Source of the DNA: Lachnospiraceae bacterium UBA4260
GTDB taxonomy: Bacteria > Bacillota > Clostridia > Lachnospirales > Lachnospiraceae
Assembly: GCA_002395235.1 (NCBI GenBank)
Contig: DGWK01000030.1
Location: forward strand, 20,252-84,251
Direction of reading: 5' to 3'
DNA: 64,000 nt
Position numbers and translations under genes: made by a program. This document shows, piece by piece, positions 40,595 through 50,277 of the stretch. Below the pieces are notes generated by a model. The model had not been told where the DNA came from, ran no database searches, and saw only the letters and a program-made list of their open reading frames with translations. Each line of letters begins with the position of its first letter. Position 1 is the stretch's first letter.

Positions 40595-41581
40595 TCAAAG
40601 GCAGCGCGTATAGCGTCTGCTCCACCTGCTCGCGCTGTGCCTTGCCATCTTTCTGCGTTTTCGCATTCGTCTCCGGTAGACTTCCGGGCTGCCGACCTTT
40701 CCGCCGTCCTTGTCAAAATATGCCATGACCATCGTGATGTCATCCCCGCAGCCCAGAGCACTGGTCTCGGAGAGCCATCCTTCCAGGCTCGACGCGACCC
40801 TGCAGAATCCGTATCTGACCGCCGCCTCATAGTAGGCCGTACAGGTCTTCTCGTATTCCTGCTGCGTTCTGTGGCTGTTAGCCATTCCGTCTGTCGACAT
40901 CATGAACATATAGGGCAGCGCGTCCGGTCCCGGAGTCGGGAACACGGAAACCGCACTTTTCTTCCAGGCATCTGTGCTGCTCAGCGAGTGGGTCTCCACG
41001 CCCAGGATCTTGTCACTCTCGACCGCATACTGGACGCCGTCCCTGCTCACCAGGACAATATCGCCGTCTCCGATCTGGAAGGCAAAGACAAATTCCGTCG
41101 TTATGAGCAGTCCCAGGAGCGTCGTGCCGTAGAGCTTGTACACTTCTTTCGGTTCGTCAGCGCCACTGCGGCCGCCGGCGTCATTTGAGCCGTCAGCATC
41201 TATCCGGATGCCTGTGTCCGGATCTCCGACTGGCGGCTCTCTCCGCTCCTGCACGTGATCGCGCAGCACGCGCCGCTTCCACTCCCTCTCTATGGATTCC
41301 GGGATCTTCAGGTTGCCTTCCCGGCTCAGATAGGACCGCAGCATGAGGCTGTCCCCTTCGAAGCTCTCCAGGATTTCCTTCATGCTGCTGCAGAACACTT
41401 CCACCGCGATCTTCGCGCCGACGCCGCTGTACGGGCAGCGCTCACTCCCGTGCCCGTCGGCGGCCGCGATCACAACGGCCGAGTCCGACAGACTCTCGAC
41501 CCGGCAGCTGTCCTGACATTCCGTCCCCTTTCTGATATGAGAAGCCCCCCTGACGCTGATTCCATATAGAAAACGTTTCAT
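40595..41581 (-). CDS. PP2C-family Ser/Thr protein phosphatase
   Basis: A 328-residue metal-dependent phosphatase. The PP2C motifs appear in order: CQDSCRVESLSDSAVVIAAADGHGSERCPYSG (the ADGHGS metal site near 42), LGLLITTEFVFAFQIGDGDIVLV (GDGD), FMMSTDGMANS (the STDG motif) and GCGDDITMVMAYF (GDD). It should reverse the kinase encoded three genes upstream. The tail is very basic (RRRMRKRRKMARHSASRWSRRYTR). A poorly conserved insert near 118-145 is Asp/Gly-rich. The start at 41581 has AGGAGG; it is 12 nt after the VWA gene. The order VWA-phosphatase, with kinase, is the arrangement of the TerY-P triad. Confidence 0.9.
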   Translation of the reverse strand: MKRFLYGISVRGASHIRKGTECQDSCRVESLSDSAVVIAAADGHGSERCPYSGVGAKIAVEVFCSSMKEILESFEGDSLMLRSYLSREGNLKIPESIEREWKRRVLRDHVQERREPPVGDPDTGIRIDADGSNDAGGRSGADEPKEVYKLYGTTLLGLLITTEFVFAFQIGDGDIVLVSRDGVQYAVESDKILGVETHSLSSTDAWKKSAVSVFPTPGPDALPYMFMMSTDGMANSHRTQQEYEKTCTAYYEAAVRYGFCRVASSLEGWLSETSALGCGDDITMVMAYFDKDGGKVGSPEVYRRRMRKRRKMARHSASRWSRRYTRCL

Positions 41582-41593
41582 GGGAGTTCCTCC

Positions 41594-42361
41594 TTACCAG
41601 ACATCCTCCGCCTTTACATCTTCGGGCTTGGGAATGTTGTTGATGCTCAGGTAGTTCTGCGCCTGAACGGCAGGCTTTTTCTCCTTGCCGTCCTCTGCTC
41701 CGTCTCCCTGCTCCTGCTTCTCCTTGTTTTCGTCGGTCTTGGAATTCGGCGAAGAGACAGAACTGACCAGCGTGGAGGCCCACTTGATGAGTCCCGTGAG
41801 CATAGTCGCGTTATTTGCCTTGAAGACGAGCTCCGGATTGCCCGTAAACTCGGTCAGCACGTCGTCGTCCGCGTCCTTGCCGATGGAAATGGCGATCCTC
41901 ACTGCTTTTTTTCCCCAGGGCATCTTGAGGAGTTTCTCCAGAGGGCCCTTGTAATCATCTGTGGGCATACCGTCCGAGATCAGGACGATCACGGGAGGGA
42001 GCGCTCTCTCCGGCATGGGGGGAATGTTCAGCTGTGCTGCCAGAAGGGAGAAGGCCTTGCCCATATCGGTGAGGCCGTCCGCCTCCAGGTCGTCCCAGGC
42101 GAAGTCTTCAACCGGGACCGGCTCCGGCGTGATCCAGGAAGCGCCGGTGGAAAACCGCAGCGTTCTTACATAGACCTGCGCGTTGGGGTTTTCCAGTGCC
42201 GCGCTCTTCATCTCGGGGATCACCGACTGAATCGCGTTGTTAAGGGCGCCGATCTTCTCTTTTCTCATCGAAGACGAGTTATCCGCTACCCAGAAAAAGT
42301 ACAAAGGCCTGCTGGCGAGTTCTCCGCCGGGTCTGACCAGATTGTGGTTTTTGTTTGGCAT
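41594..42361 (-). CDS. TerY-like von Willebrand A domain protein
   Basis: A 255-residue cytoplasmic VWA protein. The MIDAS metal site is complete: DNSSSM near 28, the Thr in DGLTDMGKAFSLLA near 96 and the Asp in VIVLISDGMPTDDYK near 130. FFWVADNSSSMRKEKIGALN-type openings and a DFAWDDLEADGLTDMGK region match the TerY branch. A charged, Asn/Lys/Glu-rich linker from about 205 leads to a conserved-looking tail, AQNYLSINNIPKPEDVKAEDVW. In TerY-P systems the VWA protein is the presumed target or scaffold of the kinase-phosphatase pair. RBS AAGGAGG precedes the ATG at 42361. It lies 95 nt after the kinase gene, the only sizeable gap in the operon. Confidence 0.88.
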   Translation of the reverse strand: MPNKNHNLVRPGGELASRPLYFFWVADNSSSMRKEKIGALNNAIQSVIPEMKSAALENPNAQVYVRTLRFSTGASWITPEPVPVEDFAWDDLEADGLTDMGKAFSLLAAQLNIPPMPERALPPVIVLISDGMPTDDYKGPLEKLLKMPWGKKAVRIAISIGKDADDDVLTEFTGNPELVFKANNATMLTGLIKWASTLVSSVSSPNSKTDENKEKQEQGDGAEDGKEKKPAVQAQNYLSINNIPKPEDVKAEDVW

Positions 42362-42456
42362 ATTCTTTCCTCCTTGCTTAAATGTGCGGGCCTCCTCAGA
42401 GGCACCGGTTCTTATCGTGTGATCCGGCCGCTCAGAAGCGCCGGTCTCGCCTGCGA

Positions 42457-43758
42457 TCAGCAGAATTCTCCCTTCACCGTTCCGAAGTCGATGGACGCTC
42501 CCTCCGCGACGGCGCCGCTTCTTCCCGCCGCGATCGCTGTCTGCGAGCCGTCCTGCCGCAGGTAAGTCCAGTTGACCTTATCGTCATTGCGAACGCCCAG
42601 GATGCGCCTGTCTCTGGGATTCTGAACGACTTCCCCGATCGCCGTCTCCATGTCGTAGTCCGAGTAGACATGGTGGGAATAGAGCTTTCTGCCCGGCGTC
42701 AGAAGAAGCCGGTTCTTTCCGATCTTCATCAGAACGGGAGGCGCCGACTTGGTCCTGCAGTTCCAGCAGCTGTGAGGCTCCTTCCTCGCTGTTTTGGCAG
42801 GGTCATAGAAGATCTCGGCCCCGCACTTCGGGCAGGCGTAGATACAACTCATCATGTTGCTGAGGACGCCCAGCCACTGGTTTTCCGTCACGCGCATATT
42901 CGGCTGCCGGATTCCCACCGTAAAGGTCTGCGTGAACAGGTCCCTGAGATCCTGCGGATAGAGATCCCAGTAGATCAGAGCGTTGTCCTGATAGCCGCGC
43001 TTGGGTCGGTTGGCGGCGTTGTCCGGGTCGAAAATAAAAATCGGGTCCGTCCCGTACAGCATGTTCATGGCCGGTACATCGAGACACCTTATGTCGGCCT
43101 CTCTCTTGCCGTCGAGAGGGTGATTGAGCATGAACATGTAGAAGAGCAGCACTGCCAGCGACCACTGGTCGGTGTGCCTGGACGGCGCAGCCTTGCCCGT
43201 GACAATTTCCGGCGCCATAAATCTCTGCGTCCCGTAGACCGGCACATAGTCCGCGCCGTTGTAAATGACGTTGTCGTTGTCGCAGATCAGGACGTCCCCT
43301 GTCTCCGGGTCAAAAAAGAGATTGCCGAAAGAGATATCCCTGTAACTGTAGCCCTCATCGTGGAGCTTTTTAAAAGCCATTGTGGTCTTATAGGCGGCCT
43401 TGCACAGCACATAGAAAGTCGGGTCGGCCTTCCTCTTCATCAGGTGAATAATGCTCGTGTAGTGATCCGGGCGAAACTCCATGGCGTAGCCGAACAGGCT
43501 GCTCCCCTCCAGATAAAGCATGTCCAGCGGCCACAGAAAAGCCTTGTCCGGGTTGCCGCGCGCGATCAGGTCCTTGAGACACTTTTTCTGCTGCGCCGTG
43601 GCGCCGTCCGGATAATACCATTTGAGCGCGTATATTTTCCCGCCGGTCTCCACCTGATAGACTTCTCCCTGCGCGCCGGCGGCACAGTATTTCTTCACCG
43701 TGTACCGGGCGCCGCTGTCAGAAGACAGCACCGTTCCTGCTCTGAGTCTTCCTTCCAT
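42457..43758 (-). CDS. Ser/Thr protein kinase-like protein with C-terminal zinc ribbon
   Basis: A 433-residue kinase. The Gly loop is AAGAQGEVYQVETGG near 25, the Lys is in IYALKWYYPDG, the catalytic loop is SYRDISFGNLFF (YRD in place of HRD) and the metal motif is ICDNDNV (DND for DFG). APE is in QRFMAPEIVTG. The DND change is seen in the bacterial TerY-P kinases, so activity is likely but unproven. A helical region with TQTFTVGIRQPNMRVTENQW is followed by a zinc ribbon, ACPKCGAEIFYD and HSCWNCRT, and a beta domain. The start is the ATG at 43758 with AGGAGG upstream. It follows the helical-repeat gene by 11 nt. Confidence 0.87.
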   Translation of the reverse strand: MEGRLRAGTVLSSDSGARYTVKKYCAAGAQGEVYQVETGGKIYALKWYYPDGATAQQKKCLKDLIARGNPDKAFLWPLDMLYLEGSSLFGYAMEFRPDHYTSIIHLMKRKADPTFYVLCKAAYKTTMAFKKLHDEGYSYRDISFGNLFFDPETGDVLICDNDNVIYNGADYVPVYGTQRFMAPEIVTGKAAPSRHTDQWSLAVLLFYMFMLNHPLDGKREADIRCLDVPAMNMLYGTDPIFIFDPDNAANRPKRGYQDNALIYWDLYPQDLRDLFTQTFTVGIRQPNMRVTENQWLGVLSNMMSCIYACPKCGAEIFYDPAKTARKEPHSCWNCRTKSAPPVLMKIGKNRLLLTPGRKLYSHHVYSDYDMETAIGEVVQNPRDRRILGVRNDDKVNWTYLRQDGSQTAIAAGRSGAVAEGASIDFGTVKGEFC

Positions 43759-43769
43759 TTTTACCCTCC

Positions 43770-44954
43770 TTATATGATTACACTGTTCTTCTTCTTTAAG
43801 ACCCTCTCCCCGTAGCATACACACCACGCGGCGGCGGCCCACCTGGCGAGCTCCCGGCTGACGCCGAAGTCGCCCACGAGCCTGTTGATAAACCGTCCCG
43901 GAAAGAGGTCCGTGATCTCGTCGGCCTCTTCGATCGCCCTTGCAATGTCCATCTTGTAGAGACTGCAGACCAGATAGGTCTGAAGGTCACTGTCCGGCAT
44001 CAGGTCGGACATATAGGACTTGAACCTGGCTGCGCTCTCAAGGCACTGCGGGTGCTCCTCGAGCATCTTCGTAAAGGCCGCCTCAAACTGCCTCGCCTTG
44101 ACGGTGAAATCATCTCCTCCGTCTCCGCCGGCTTCTTCCTTGAGTTCTATGTCCTCGAGAAGGACCAGGTCCGCGTCGAAGCTTCCTTCCTCCGCCGCTC
44201 CCGCCTGAAATCTGTCCTTCCAGGCCGAAAGCGCTTTCTGATAGCCCAATGTGAGGAGCCACCCCTCGAACTCCGGCGTGAAATTGGCGTCGTCCTGATA
44301 GAGGCCGGCCGCCTTCCGGGAGAGCGCTTTTTTGGAAATATCCGCAAATTTCTGCAGGTAAGAGGCCAGTTCCTGTACAGTACGGAACTGCTGACCGTCG
44401 AACTCGAAGGTTTTCTTCTCCTCCAGGACCGCCAGCATGAGCGGCAGTATGTTTCCCCGGTTGAACTTCGATTCCTTCCTGGCGTAGCACCTCTCCAGGT
44501 AGCGCACGGCCGCGACTACGCTGTCCTTTCTCTTCGAAGTCTGCACGAAATCGCCGAAGATCTGTTCCTGGATCATGAACAGGACCAGCTTTACGGTCTC
44601 TTCCCTTTGATCGGATTGCCGACCGGATTGCGGATTCGATTGCGGATCGGATTTGATGAGCGTACAGACATGGTCCAGGTCTCCGCAGCTGTGTCCCATC
44701 CAGTACAGATTGGTCACGCCGGGATTCCTTACCAGCCACTTGAGAAAGAGAAGGTTCCCCTTGGAGGGATCCTCGTTATACTTTTTCTCCGCCCACACGG
44801 CTGAGGCCAGGGCGCGCTTGTCAGAGCCTCCCACCTCCGCGCGGAACGCCCCGCTCAGAAGGAAGTCCCTGCCTTCGCTCCAGTTGATCGCCATGGCGTT
44901 TGCCAGAGCTGCCGTCGTCTGGTAGCTCTTCTCGCCAAACTTGTAAGCATTCAT
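43770..44954 (-). CDS. Unrecognised helical-repeat protein of the kinase-helicase island
   Basis: A 394-residue soluble, mainly helical protein. It begins FGEKSYQTTAALANAMAINWSEGRDFLLSGAFRAE. Its N-terminal WSEGRDFLLSG and its C-terminal FINRLVGDFGVSRELARWAAAAWCVCYG are the sort of modules found at the ends of kinase-associated and TerB-like adaptor proteins, where the C-terminal unit repeats in the form of a degenerate armadillo-type helical pair. No catalytic motif was seen. It starts three nt after the helicase stop, and the kinase follows at 11 nt, so it is translated with both and likely bridges them. The function given is inference. Confidence 0.65.
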   Translation of the reverse strand: MNAYKFGEKSYQTTAALANAMAINWSEGRDFLLSGAFRAEVGGSDKRALASAVWAEKKYNEDPSKGNLLFLKWLVRNPGVTNLYWMGHSCGDLDHVCTLIKSDPQSNPQSGRQSDQREETVKLVLFMIQEQIFGDFVQTSKRKDSVVAAVRYLERCYARKESKFNRGNILPLMLAVLEEKKTFEFDGQQFRTVQELASYLQKFADISKKALSRKAAGLYQDDANFTPEFEGWLLTLGYQKALSAWKDRFQAGAAEEGSFDADLVLLEDIELKEEAGGDGGDDFTVKARQFEAAFTKMLEEHPQCLESAARFKSYMSDLMPDSDLQTYLVCSLYKMDIARAIEEADEITDLFPGRFINRLVGDFGVSRELARWAAAAWCVCYGERVLKKKNSVII

Positions 44955-44957
44955 AAA

Positions 44958-47900
44958 TCAGTCCTCTCTGATACAGATCTTCCCGTCTGCCTCTCTGAGA
45001 ATTCCCTCGTCCAGCATCCGGCTGCAGACATCCCGCAGCCGCTCCCGGATCTTGGAACTTGTCCTGCTATATCCGAAGCTCCTTGCCGCTTCCGCGATCA
45101 GATCCTGCGTGGAGAGGCCCAGGGCGGATGTGACGATCTCACGGATCGCGTCCTTGATCTCTTCGTCGCAGATATGCTCGATCGCTCTGGGCTGCTGCCC
45201 GTCCCCGGGTACCCGCGCCCGGATCCTGATGCTTCCGTCTGCCTGACCGGTGAGATAGAGGAATTCTCCCCGCTCTGTGATCCGATCTGCGAGAAGGCCG
45301 CTGACGCAGTCGTCCAGGGACCGCTTTACCAGCGCCGTCACCTTTCGGTTGCCGAAGACCGGCGCCAGGCGCTTGTAAAAGATCTCCTTGTGGATCGGCG
45401 CCTCCGCCTCCATCACGTACATGATCTTTGCCGCCAGTTTCTGACGGATTCCGGCCCCGGGCAGATCCGGCGCCTTCATGGGATCGCTGGTCCTGTATCT
45501 CTCAAATTCCAGCCTCTGCTCCTGCGCGGGAGCCTCTCTTTCAATGACGAGATCTTCTCCCATTCGCGTGCCGGCAGCATTTTCCTCGCTGTCTCTCTCT
45601 TTTGGCCCGTCTTCCCCGGGAGCCGTCCGGTTCTTCATCGCATCCCGCAAAAAAGCGAGAAGCCTCTCCTTCTCCTGGACCGTGTTTCGGAACCAGTTGA
45701 AAGCCCACACGTGGTGCAGATTCCAGCCCATCTCTTTCATGACTGTCCTGCGGAGGACGTCTCTGTCCCTCGCTGTCCTCGCCATCGTGTAATTCTCTCC
45801 GTCGCACTCGATACCGGCCATATACGTGCCCGGGGCGTCCGGGTGCAGCACCGCTATATCCAGCTTGTAATCAGACTGGCCGATCTCGCGCCGGACCTCA
45901 AATCCGCTTCTGCGGATGAAGTCGGCCACCACGTCCGCGAATCGGTTGTCCGTCTCTTTGTCGTCCGTCCCGTAGAGGATTCCGCTGTCATTCTGCATGG
46001 CGTAGTAGATATACTCGCGCAGAAGCCTGACGCCTTCCGCCTCTGTCCTGCTCAGATCGATGTCCGTGGGCAGAATGGAACCGACCAGCTTGACATTATA
46101 TTTTGCCCTCGTGATCGCGACGTTGAGCCTGCGCTCTCCGCCCCCGGCTCCCAAAGGGCCGAATCTCATATACATCTTTCCCTGGCTGTTTCTGGCGTAG
46201 CAGATACTGAACATGATCGTATCCCGCTCGTCGCCCTGCACGTTCTCCAGGTTCTTGACAAAGAAAGGCTCCTCCTTGTTCTCGTCAAAAAATCCCTCGT
46301 ACGCCGGATTATTCAGCCGGAAGTCATTCACCGCCTCCTCGATCACACTCTGCTGCTTCTCGGAGAAGGCTATGATTCCCAGAGATCTCTCGGGATGCTC
46401 CTTGATGTGCTCCTCCAGAAGGCGGACACATCTCTTGGCTTCCATGACATTGGAGCGGTCGTGGTAGCAGCCCCCGGGCACGTACACATACTCCAGTCCG
46501 CTGTCCCGCGCCTTCCCCGTCCCCGGGAAAGTGATCAGCCTGTTGTTATAGATCCTCTTGTTGGAAAAGGCGATCAGGGACTCGTCCTTGCTGCGGTAAT
46601 GCCACAGGAGCGTACACGCCGGCAGGCAGGCCCCCGCCTCATCCAGGATCGACTCGCTGTCGGCGTCAACCAGGATCTCTTCCTCCTCATCCTTGTCGAA
46701 TTCTTCGGAACTGCCCACCGCAGTAAAGAAATTCGTGGGCGGCATCTGCCGCGTGTCTCCGGCGATCACCACCTGTTTTCCCCTGTAAATCGCGCCGATT
46801 GCGTCCTCGGGAAGAATCTGGGAGGCCTCGTCGAAGATGACCAGGTCAAACCGGTACAGATCCGAATCCAGAAAAAAGGAAACGGACAGCGGCGACATCA
46901 TAAAACACGGCTTCAGCTTCATGAGCAGGGTCGGAATCGCCTTGAAGAGCTTTCTCAGCGGCATCACGCGGCTCCTCTTCTCCGACTCCTTTCTCAGAAG
47001 GGCGATCTCGTCCATGGCGCCCGTCATGCGGCCCACGCCCGCCGGTTTCTGCCCGGACAGGATCTGCGTGAGCCTTGCCCTGGCCAGAGCAAGGGCTTTT
47101 TCGTCATTTTCCTTAAAACACGCAATCGTGTTCTCATGCAGGAGCGGCTGGAACCGCATAAGATTGGAAATTCCGTTGTCCACAAGGCACTCCATGATCC
47201 ACTTGACCAGAAATCCCTTTCTGTAGACGTTCACAATGTCCCGTTCCCCCGTCTCCTCAACATATTCAATATAGTCCTCAAGGCCTTCCTTCCTGCAGGC
47301 GGCCAGAAGATCCGCGTAATCGATCCAGCTTGTGAGCTTCTCGGGATCGCTGCACGCCGTGATCCGGTCGCTCAGAACGCCCAGCGGTACATTTTCCAGG
47401 TCTTCTCCCGGAAACCAGGCGCACAGACACCGGAAATACACGTCGCCTACGGCAGCGTCATCGCATGCCGTCATCGCGTCCGCGAAGGCGGCCTTGAACT
47501 CCCTTTCGCCGCTCCCGATCTTCTCCGCGAGGATCTGCGCCGTGCGCTCGACCATCTCGTGATCCAGGTAGTCCTCGAACAGCTCAAACAGCTCTGCCGA
47601 GGTATTTTCATCGGCTGCAGAAGCGTTCTCGGGAGCCTTGGCTGCGCTACCGGCGCTGCTTACGCCGTAGCCGGCGCGATCCGCCGAAGCGTTCTCCGGA
47701 GCCTCGGCCGCGCCGGTATTCTCTCTGAAAACCGAAGAACCGGCCAAAGACTCGATCCCGCCGTCAGAGATCCACTCCCGGGCTGTCCTGTCGCCGATCT
47801 TCACCTCGCTTCGCTCACCGGCCTCCCTGCCCAAAAGGGTCCTCTCCGCTTCGCCAAGGCCGTAAAGTTTCTCATATTCCCTGCGCGCCGCGAGTTCATC

Positions 47901-50243
47901 GATCATGGCGCCGACCAGATTCCAGTCGGTTTCCCCGCCTCGGAAGCAGGGCCCCAGGATCCTGGCTGCCTTTCTCTCAAGTTCGAGAACCCGATTCCTC
48001 ATCTCCTGAAAGCTCTTCAGAGCTGTCAGGGCAGCTTCGCAGTCCGCATCGTTCAGAACTCCTCCGAGTCCCCTGCGGGTCCCGGAGATCAGCCTCACAT
48101 CGTCCCTGTAATCCTGACGGAGCCACTTGAACATTGTTCTGTAATCCGTCCTGAACTTGTGCAGCAGCCGCGCCGCATCCAGATCCAGAAATTCTTCCGT
48201 CCACTCAGTCTCAAGCCGCCTCTTCCACTCTTCCAGCTCCGCCTGTGACTGTCGGACCGACGCCGCGATCTTTCTCAGTTCGTCTGCCGTGCAGTCTCTC
48301 ATCCAGTTCTCCGGAAGATTGTGAGGCCGGCACAGAAACTCCATAAAGCCTCTGATCTGCCGCAAAGATTCCGGACTGTAGTCCAGATTCTTCCCGGTCA
48401 GCGCGTTAAAAGAATCCACACATCCGACGATCGCCGCCAGCTCTCCGAGCGCCTTTTCTGCCCCATCTGCCTCCTTCGGAAGTACAAATCGGCTCCCAAA
48501 GCGCTCCGCCACCAGCTTTTTCAGGGATTCGAAGAGCATCGCTTTGTGCAGCGCGCCGCACTGCTCGCGGTAGTCCTTCCAGGTGAACTGCCTGCCCGGC
48601 TCCGCGCCGGCCCCTGCCTTGCCGGATCCCGACAGACTCTCCTGCGTGCCGGCCGCCAGCAACATCACCGAATCCGCTCCGAACACGACCGTTCCCAGCC
48701 TGCTCAGCGTCTGGTCAATATAGCTTCTCAGCTCATACGTGACGGATGTGATCGCTGTGTTCCTCCAGGGATTCTTCCTCAGATCTCCGTCATACACATT
48801 GGCGAAGGCCTCCAGCTTTCGCAGCGCCGCGATCCTCCGCCGGAGCTGTCTGTCGGACACGTTCCCGACCAGCTCCGTCGCCTTGTAAAAGCGCGTATCC
48901 TCCATCTGCGCGACCTGCGAGATTGCCTCGTAAATTGAGATTCCCAGAGGCTCTCTTCGCGCATCCATCTCGTCAAAATATCGATTCAGCTCACTCCGTT
49001 CCTCCTCCATCTCTTCGAGGAAGTCCGACACGCCGGGTCTCAATTCCCTGACAGGCGCATCCAGCGTATTGACAAGGTCCTGAATCACGCCCTTTTTCTC
49101 TGCTTTATAGTTGTGCAGAGACAGGCAGTATTTTTCCAGTCCCACATCCTGCAGCCTTCTGTAGACCACGCTCAGCGCGGCCATCTTCTCCGATACAAAG
49201 AGCACTTTCTTACCATTTGCCAGCGCGTCGGCAATGATATTGGTGATCGTCTGGCTCTTTCCCGTGCCGGGCGGTCCCTGCAGTACAAAGCTGACGCCCT
49301 CGCGCGCCAGGGCAATGGCGTCCTGCTGACTCGCGTCCGCATTGACGACCAGATTCGATTCCTCGCAGGGAACGCTGTCGTGGTCGAACACTCTCGACTT
49401 CGGCCCGGTTTGAGACTGCCCGGAATTGTCTCCGGAAAGCGGCCCGATCTGGGGCAGCCCGGAATAGTCCCCGCAGAGCGCCCTGATCACAGGGTTTAAG
49501 AAGATCTGCTCGCGATATTTTGCCAGATCCTTATACATGACGATCTTGAGGAAAGAAAGAAGACAGAGATTCGCCTCCCGGATCACTCTCCATCCCAGGG
49601 GCTCCACCGTCTTCTCGATCCCGGCCATCAGCGCCTCTATGTCGTCTCCCGCGGCGTCGACGTCCGGCAGGCCGATCCCGTACTCAGACGAGAGCACATG
49701 CTCCAAAGTCGGATTGAGCACGGTGTCCTCATCAATTCTCCTGATCGTAAAAGGCGAACTGATGGAACTGAGCTCCACCGTCACCGGCACCATGACGAGC
49801 GGGGACAGCATGGGCGGATCCGACGGCTTCCGCCGCCACTCCAAAAAGCCAAAACATAGATAAAGCGTATTTATACCCTGCTCTTCCCTGGACAGCTTTG
49901 CCCTGGAACGCAGATTCTTCAGCGTGATCCCCATCTCTTCCGTCGGCAGGTCCGAACCGATCTCTCCCACGGAAAGCTCCACCGGCGTTCCCACCTTATC
50001 AAGCATGTAAAACAGCCCCGCCAGCCTCACATCATTGCCGGTGTCGACACGGCGCTTGAACGTAATGGTCTCCTCTGCGACCGCAATTCTCCGATACAGA
50101 TCCTCAAAAGAGGGCTCGGTCAGTTTCAGAGTCGTCCTCCTGGTCCTCCTGAAATTGATCATCCGGTTGCGCCCGCCGATATCGAGGAGTCCGTGCCTCC
50201 AGTTATTGAATTTCACTTCCTGTATATGTGTATTAACCGACAT
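44958..50243 (-). CDS. DUF4011-SF1 helicase-Vsr-like nuclease, with DUF3320-type tail
   Basis: A 1761-residue protein. Residues 1-260 are a DUF4011 domain (NNWRHGLLDIGGRNRMINFR). An SF1 helicase follows: Walker A LQGPPGTGKSQTITNIIADA near 325 and, after a very long insert, Walker B DLVIFDEASQILPEDAIG near 1175, then VVIAGDTRQMPPTNFF and ERRLNVAITRAKYNVKLV. Near 1460-1560 is a PD-(D/E)xK/Vsr-like domain (VRREIGQSDYKLDIAVLHPD, MAGIECDGENY). The tail (DUF3320-like) has SLDDCVSGLLADRITERGEF. This is the layout of the Hhe-type single-gene defence protein. Here it is followed by a kinase-VWA-phosphatase triad. First start ATG at 50243, 34 nt after the XRE-Uma2 gene. Confidence 0.9.
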   Translation of the reverse strand: MSVNTHIQEVKFNNWRHGLLDIGGRNRMINFRRTRRTTLKLTEPSFEDLYRRIAVAEETITFKRRVDTGNDVRLAGLFYMLDKVGTPVELSVGEIGSDLPTEEMGITLKNLRSRAKLSREEQGINTLYLCFGFLEWRRKPSDPPMLSPLVMVPVTVELSSISSPFTIRRIDEDTVLNPTLEHVLSSEYGIGLPDVDAAGDDIEALMAGIEKTVEPLGWRVIREANLCLLSFLKIVMYKDLAKYREQIFLNPVIRALCGDYSGLPQIGPLSGDNSGQSQTGPKSRVFDHDSVPCEESNLVVNADASQQDAIALAREGVSFVLQGPPGTGKSQTITNIIADALANGKKVLFVSEKMAALSVVYRRLQDVGLEKYCLSLHNYKAEKKGVIQDLVNTLDAPVRELRPGVSDFLEEMEEERSELNRYFDEMDARREPLGISIYEAISQVAQMEDTRFYKATELVGNVSDRQLRRRIAALRKLEAFANVYDGDLRKNPWRNTAITSVTYELRSYIDQTLSRLGTVVFGADSVMLLAAGTQESLSGSGKAGAGAEPGRQFTWKDYREQCGALHKAMLFESLKKLVAERFGSRFVLPKEADGAEKALGELAAIVGCVDSFNALTGKNLDYSPESLRQIRGFMEFLCRPHNLPENWMRDCTADELRKIAASVRQSQAELEEWKRRLETEWTEEFLDLDAARLLHKFRTDYRTMFKWLRQDYRDDVRLISGTRRGLGGVLNDADCEAALTALKSFQEMRNRVLELERKAARILGPCFRGGETDWNLVGAMIDELAARREYEKLYGLGEAERTLLGREAGERSEVKIGDRTAREWISDGGIESLAGSSVFRENTGAAEAPENASADRAGYGVSSAGSAAKAPENASAADENTSAELFELFEDYLDHEMVERTAQILAEKIGSGEREFKAAFADAMTACDDAAVGDVYFRCLCAWFPGEDLENVPLGVLSDRITACSDPEKLTSWIDYADLLAACRKEGLEDYIEYVEETGERDIVNVYRKGFLVKWIMECLVDNGISNLMRFQPLLHENTIACFKENDEKALALARARLTQILSGQKPAGVGRMTGAMDEIALLRKESEKRSRVMPLRKLFKAIPTLLMKLKPCFMMSPLSVSFFLDSDLYRFDLVIFDEASQILPEDAIGAIYRGKQVVIAGDTRQMPPTNFFTAVGSSEEFDKDEEEEILVDADSESILDEAGACLPACTLLWHYRSKDESLIAFSNKRIYNNRLITFPGTGKARDSGLEYVYVPGGCYHDRSNVMEAKRCVRLLEEHIKEHPERSLGIIAFSEKQQSVIEEAVNDFRLNNPAYEGFFDENKEEPFFVKNLENVQGDERDTIMFSICYARNSQGKMYMRFGPLGAGGGERRLNVAITRAKYNVKLVGSILPTDIDLSRTEAEGVRLLREYIYYAMQNDSGILYGTDDKETDNRFADVVADFIRRSGFEVRREIGQSDYKLDIAVLHPDAPGTYMAGIECDGENYTMARTARDRDVLRRTVMKEMGWNLHHVWAFNWFRNTVQEKERLLAFLRDAMKNRTAPGEDGPKERDSEENAAGTRMGEDLVIEREAPAQEQRLEFERYRTSDPMKAPDLPGAGIRQKLAAKIMYVMEAEAPIHKEIFYKRLAPVFGNRKVTALVKRSLDDCVSGLLADRITERGEFLYLTGQADGSIRIRARVPGDGQQPRAIEHICDEEIKDAIREIVTSALGLSTQDLIAEAARSFGYSRTSSKIRERLRDVCSRMLDEGILREADGKICIRED

Positions 50244-50277
50244 TCCATTCCTCTCTCATTTCAGAACAGATTTATTA

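Noticed and set aside
45174..48248. 1024-codon plus-strand open frame
   Set aside because: Shadow of the helicase gene, whose motifs are clear on the minus strand.
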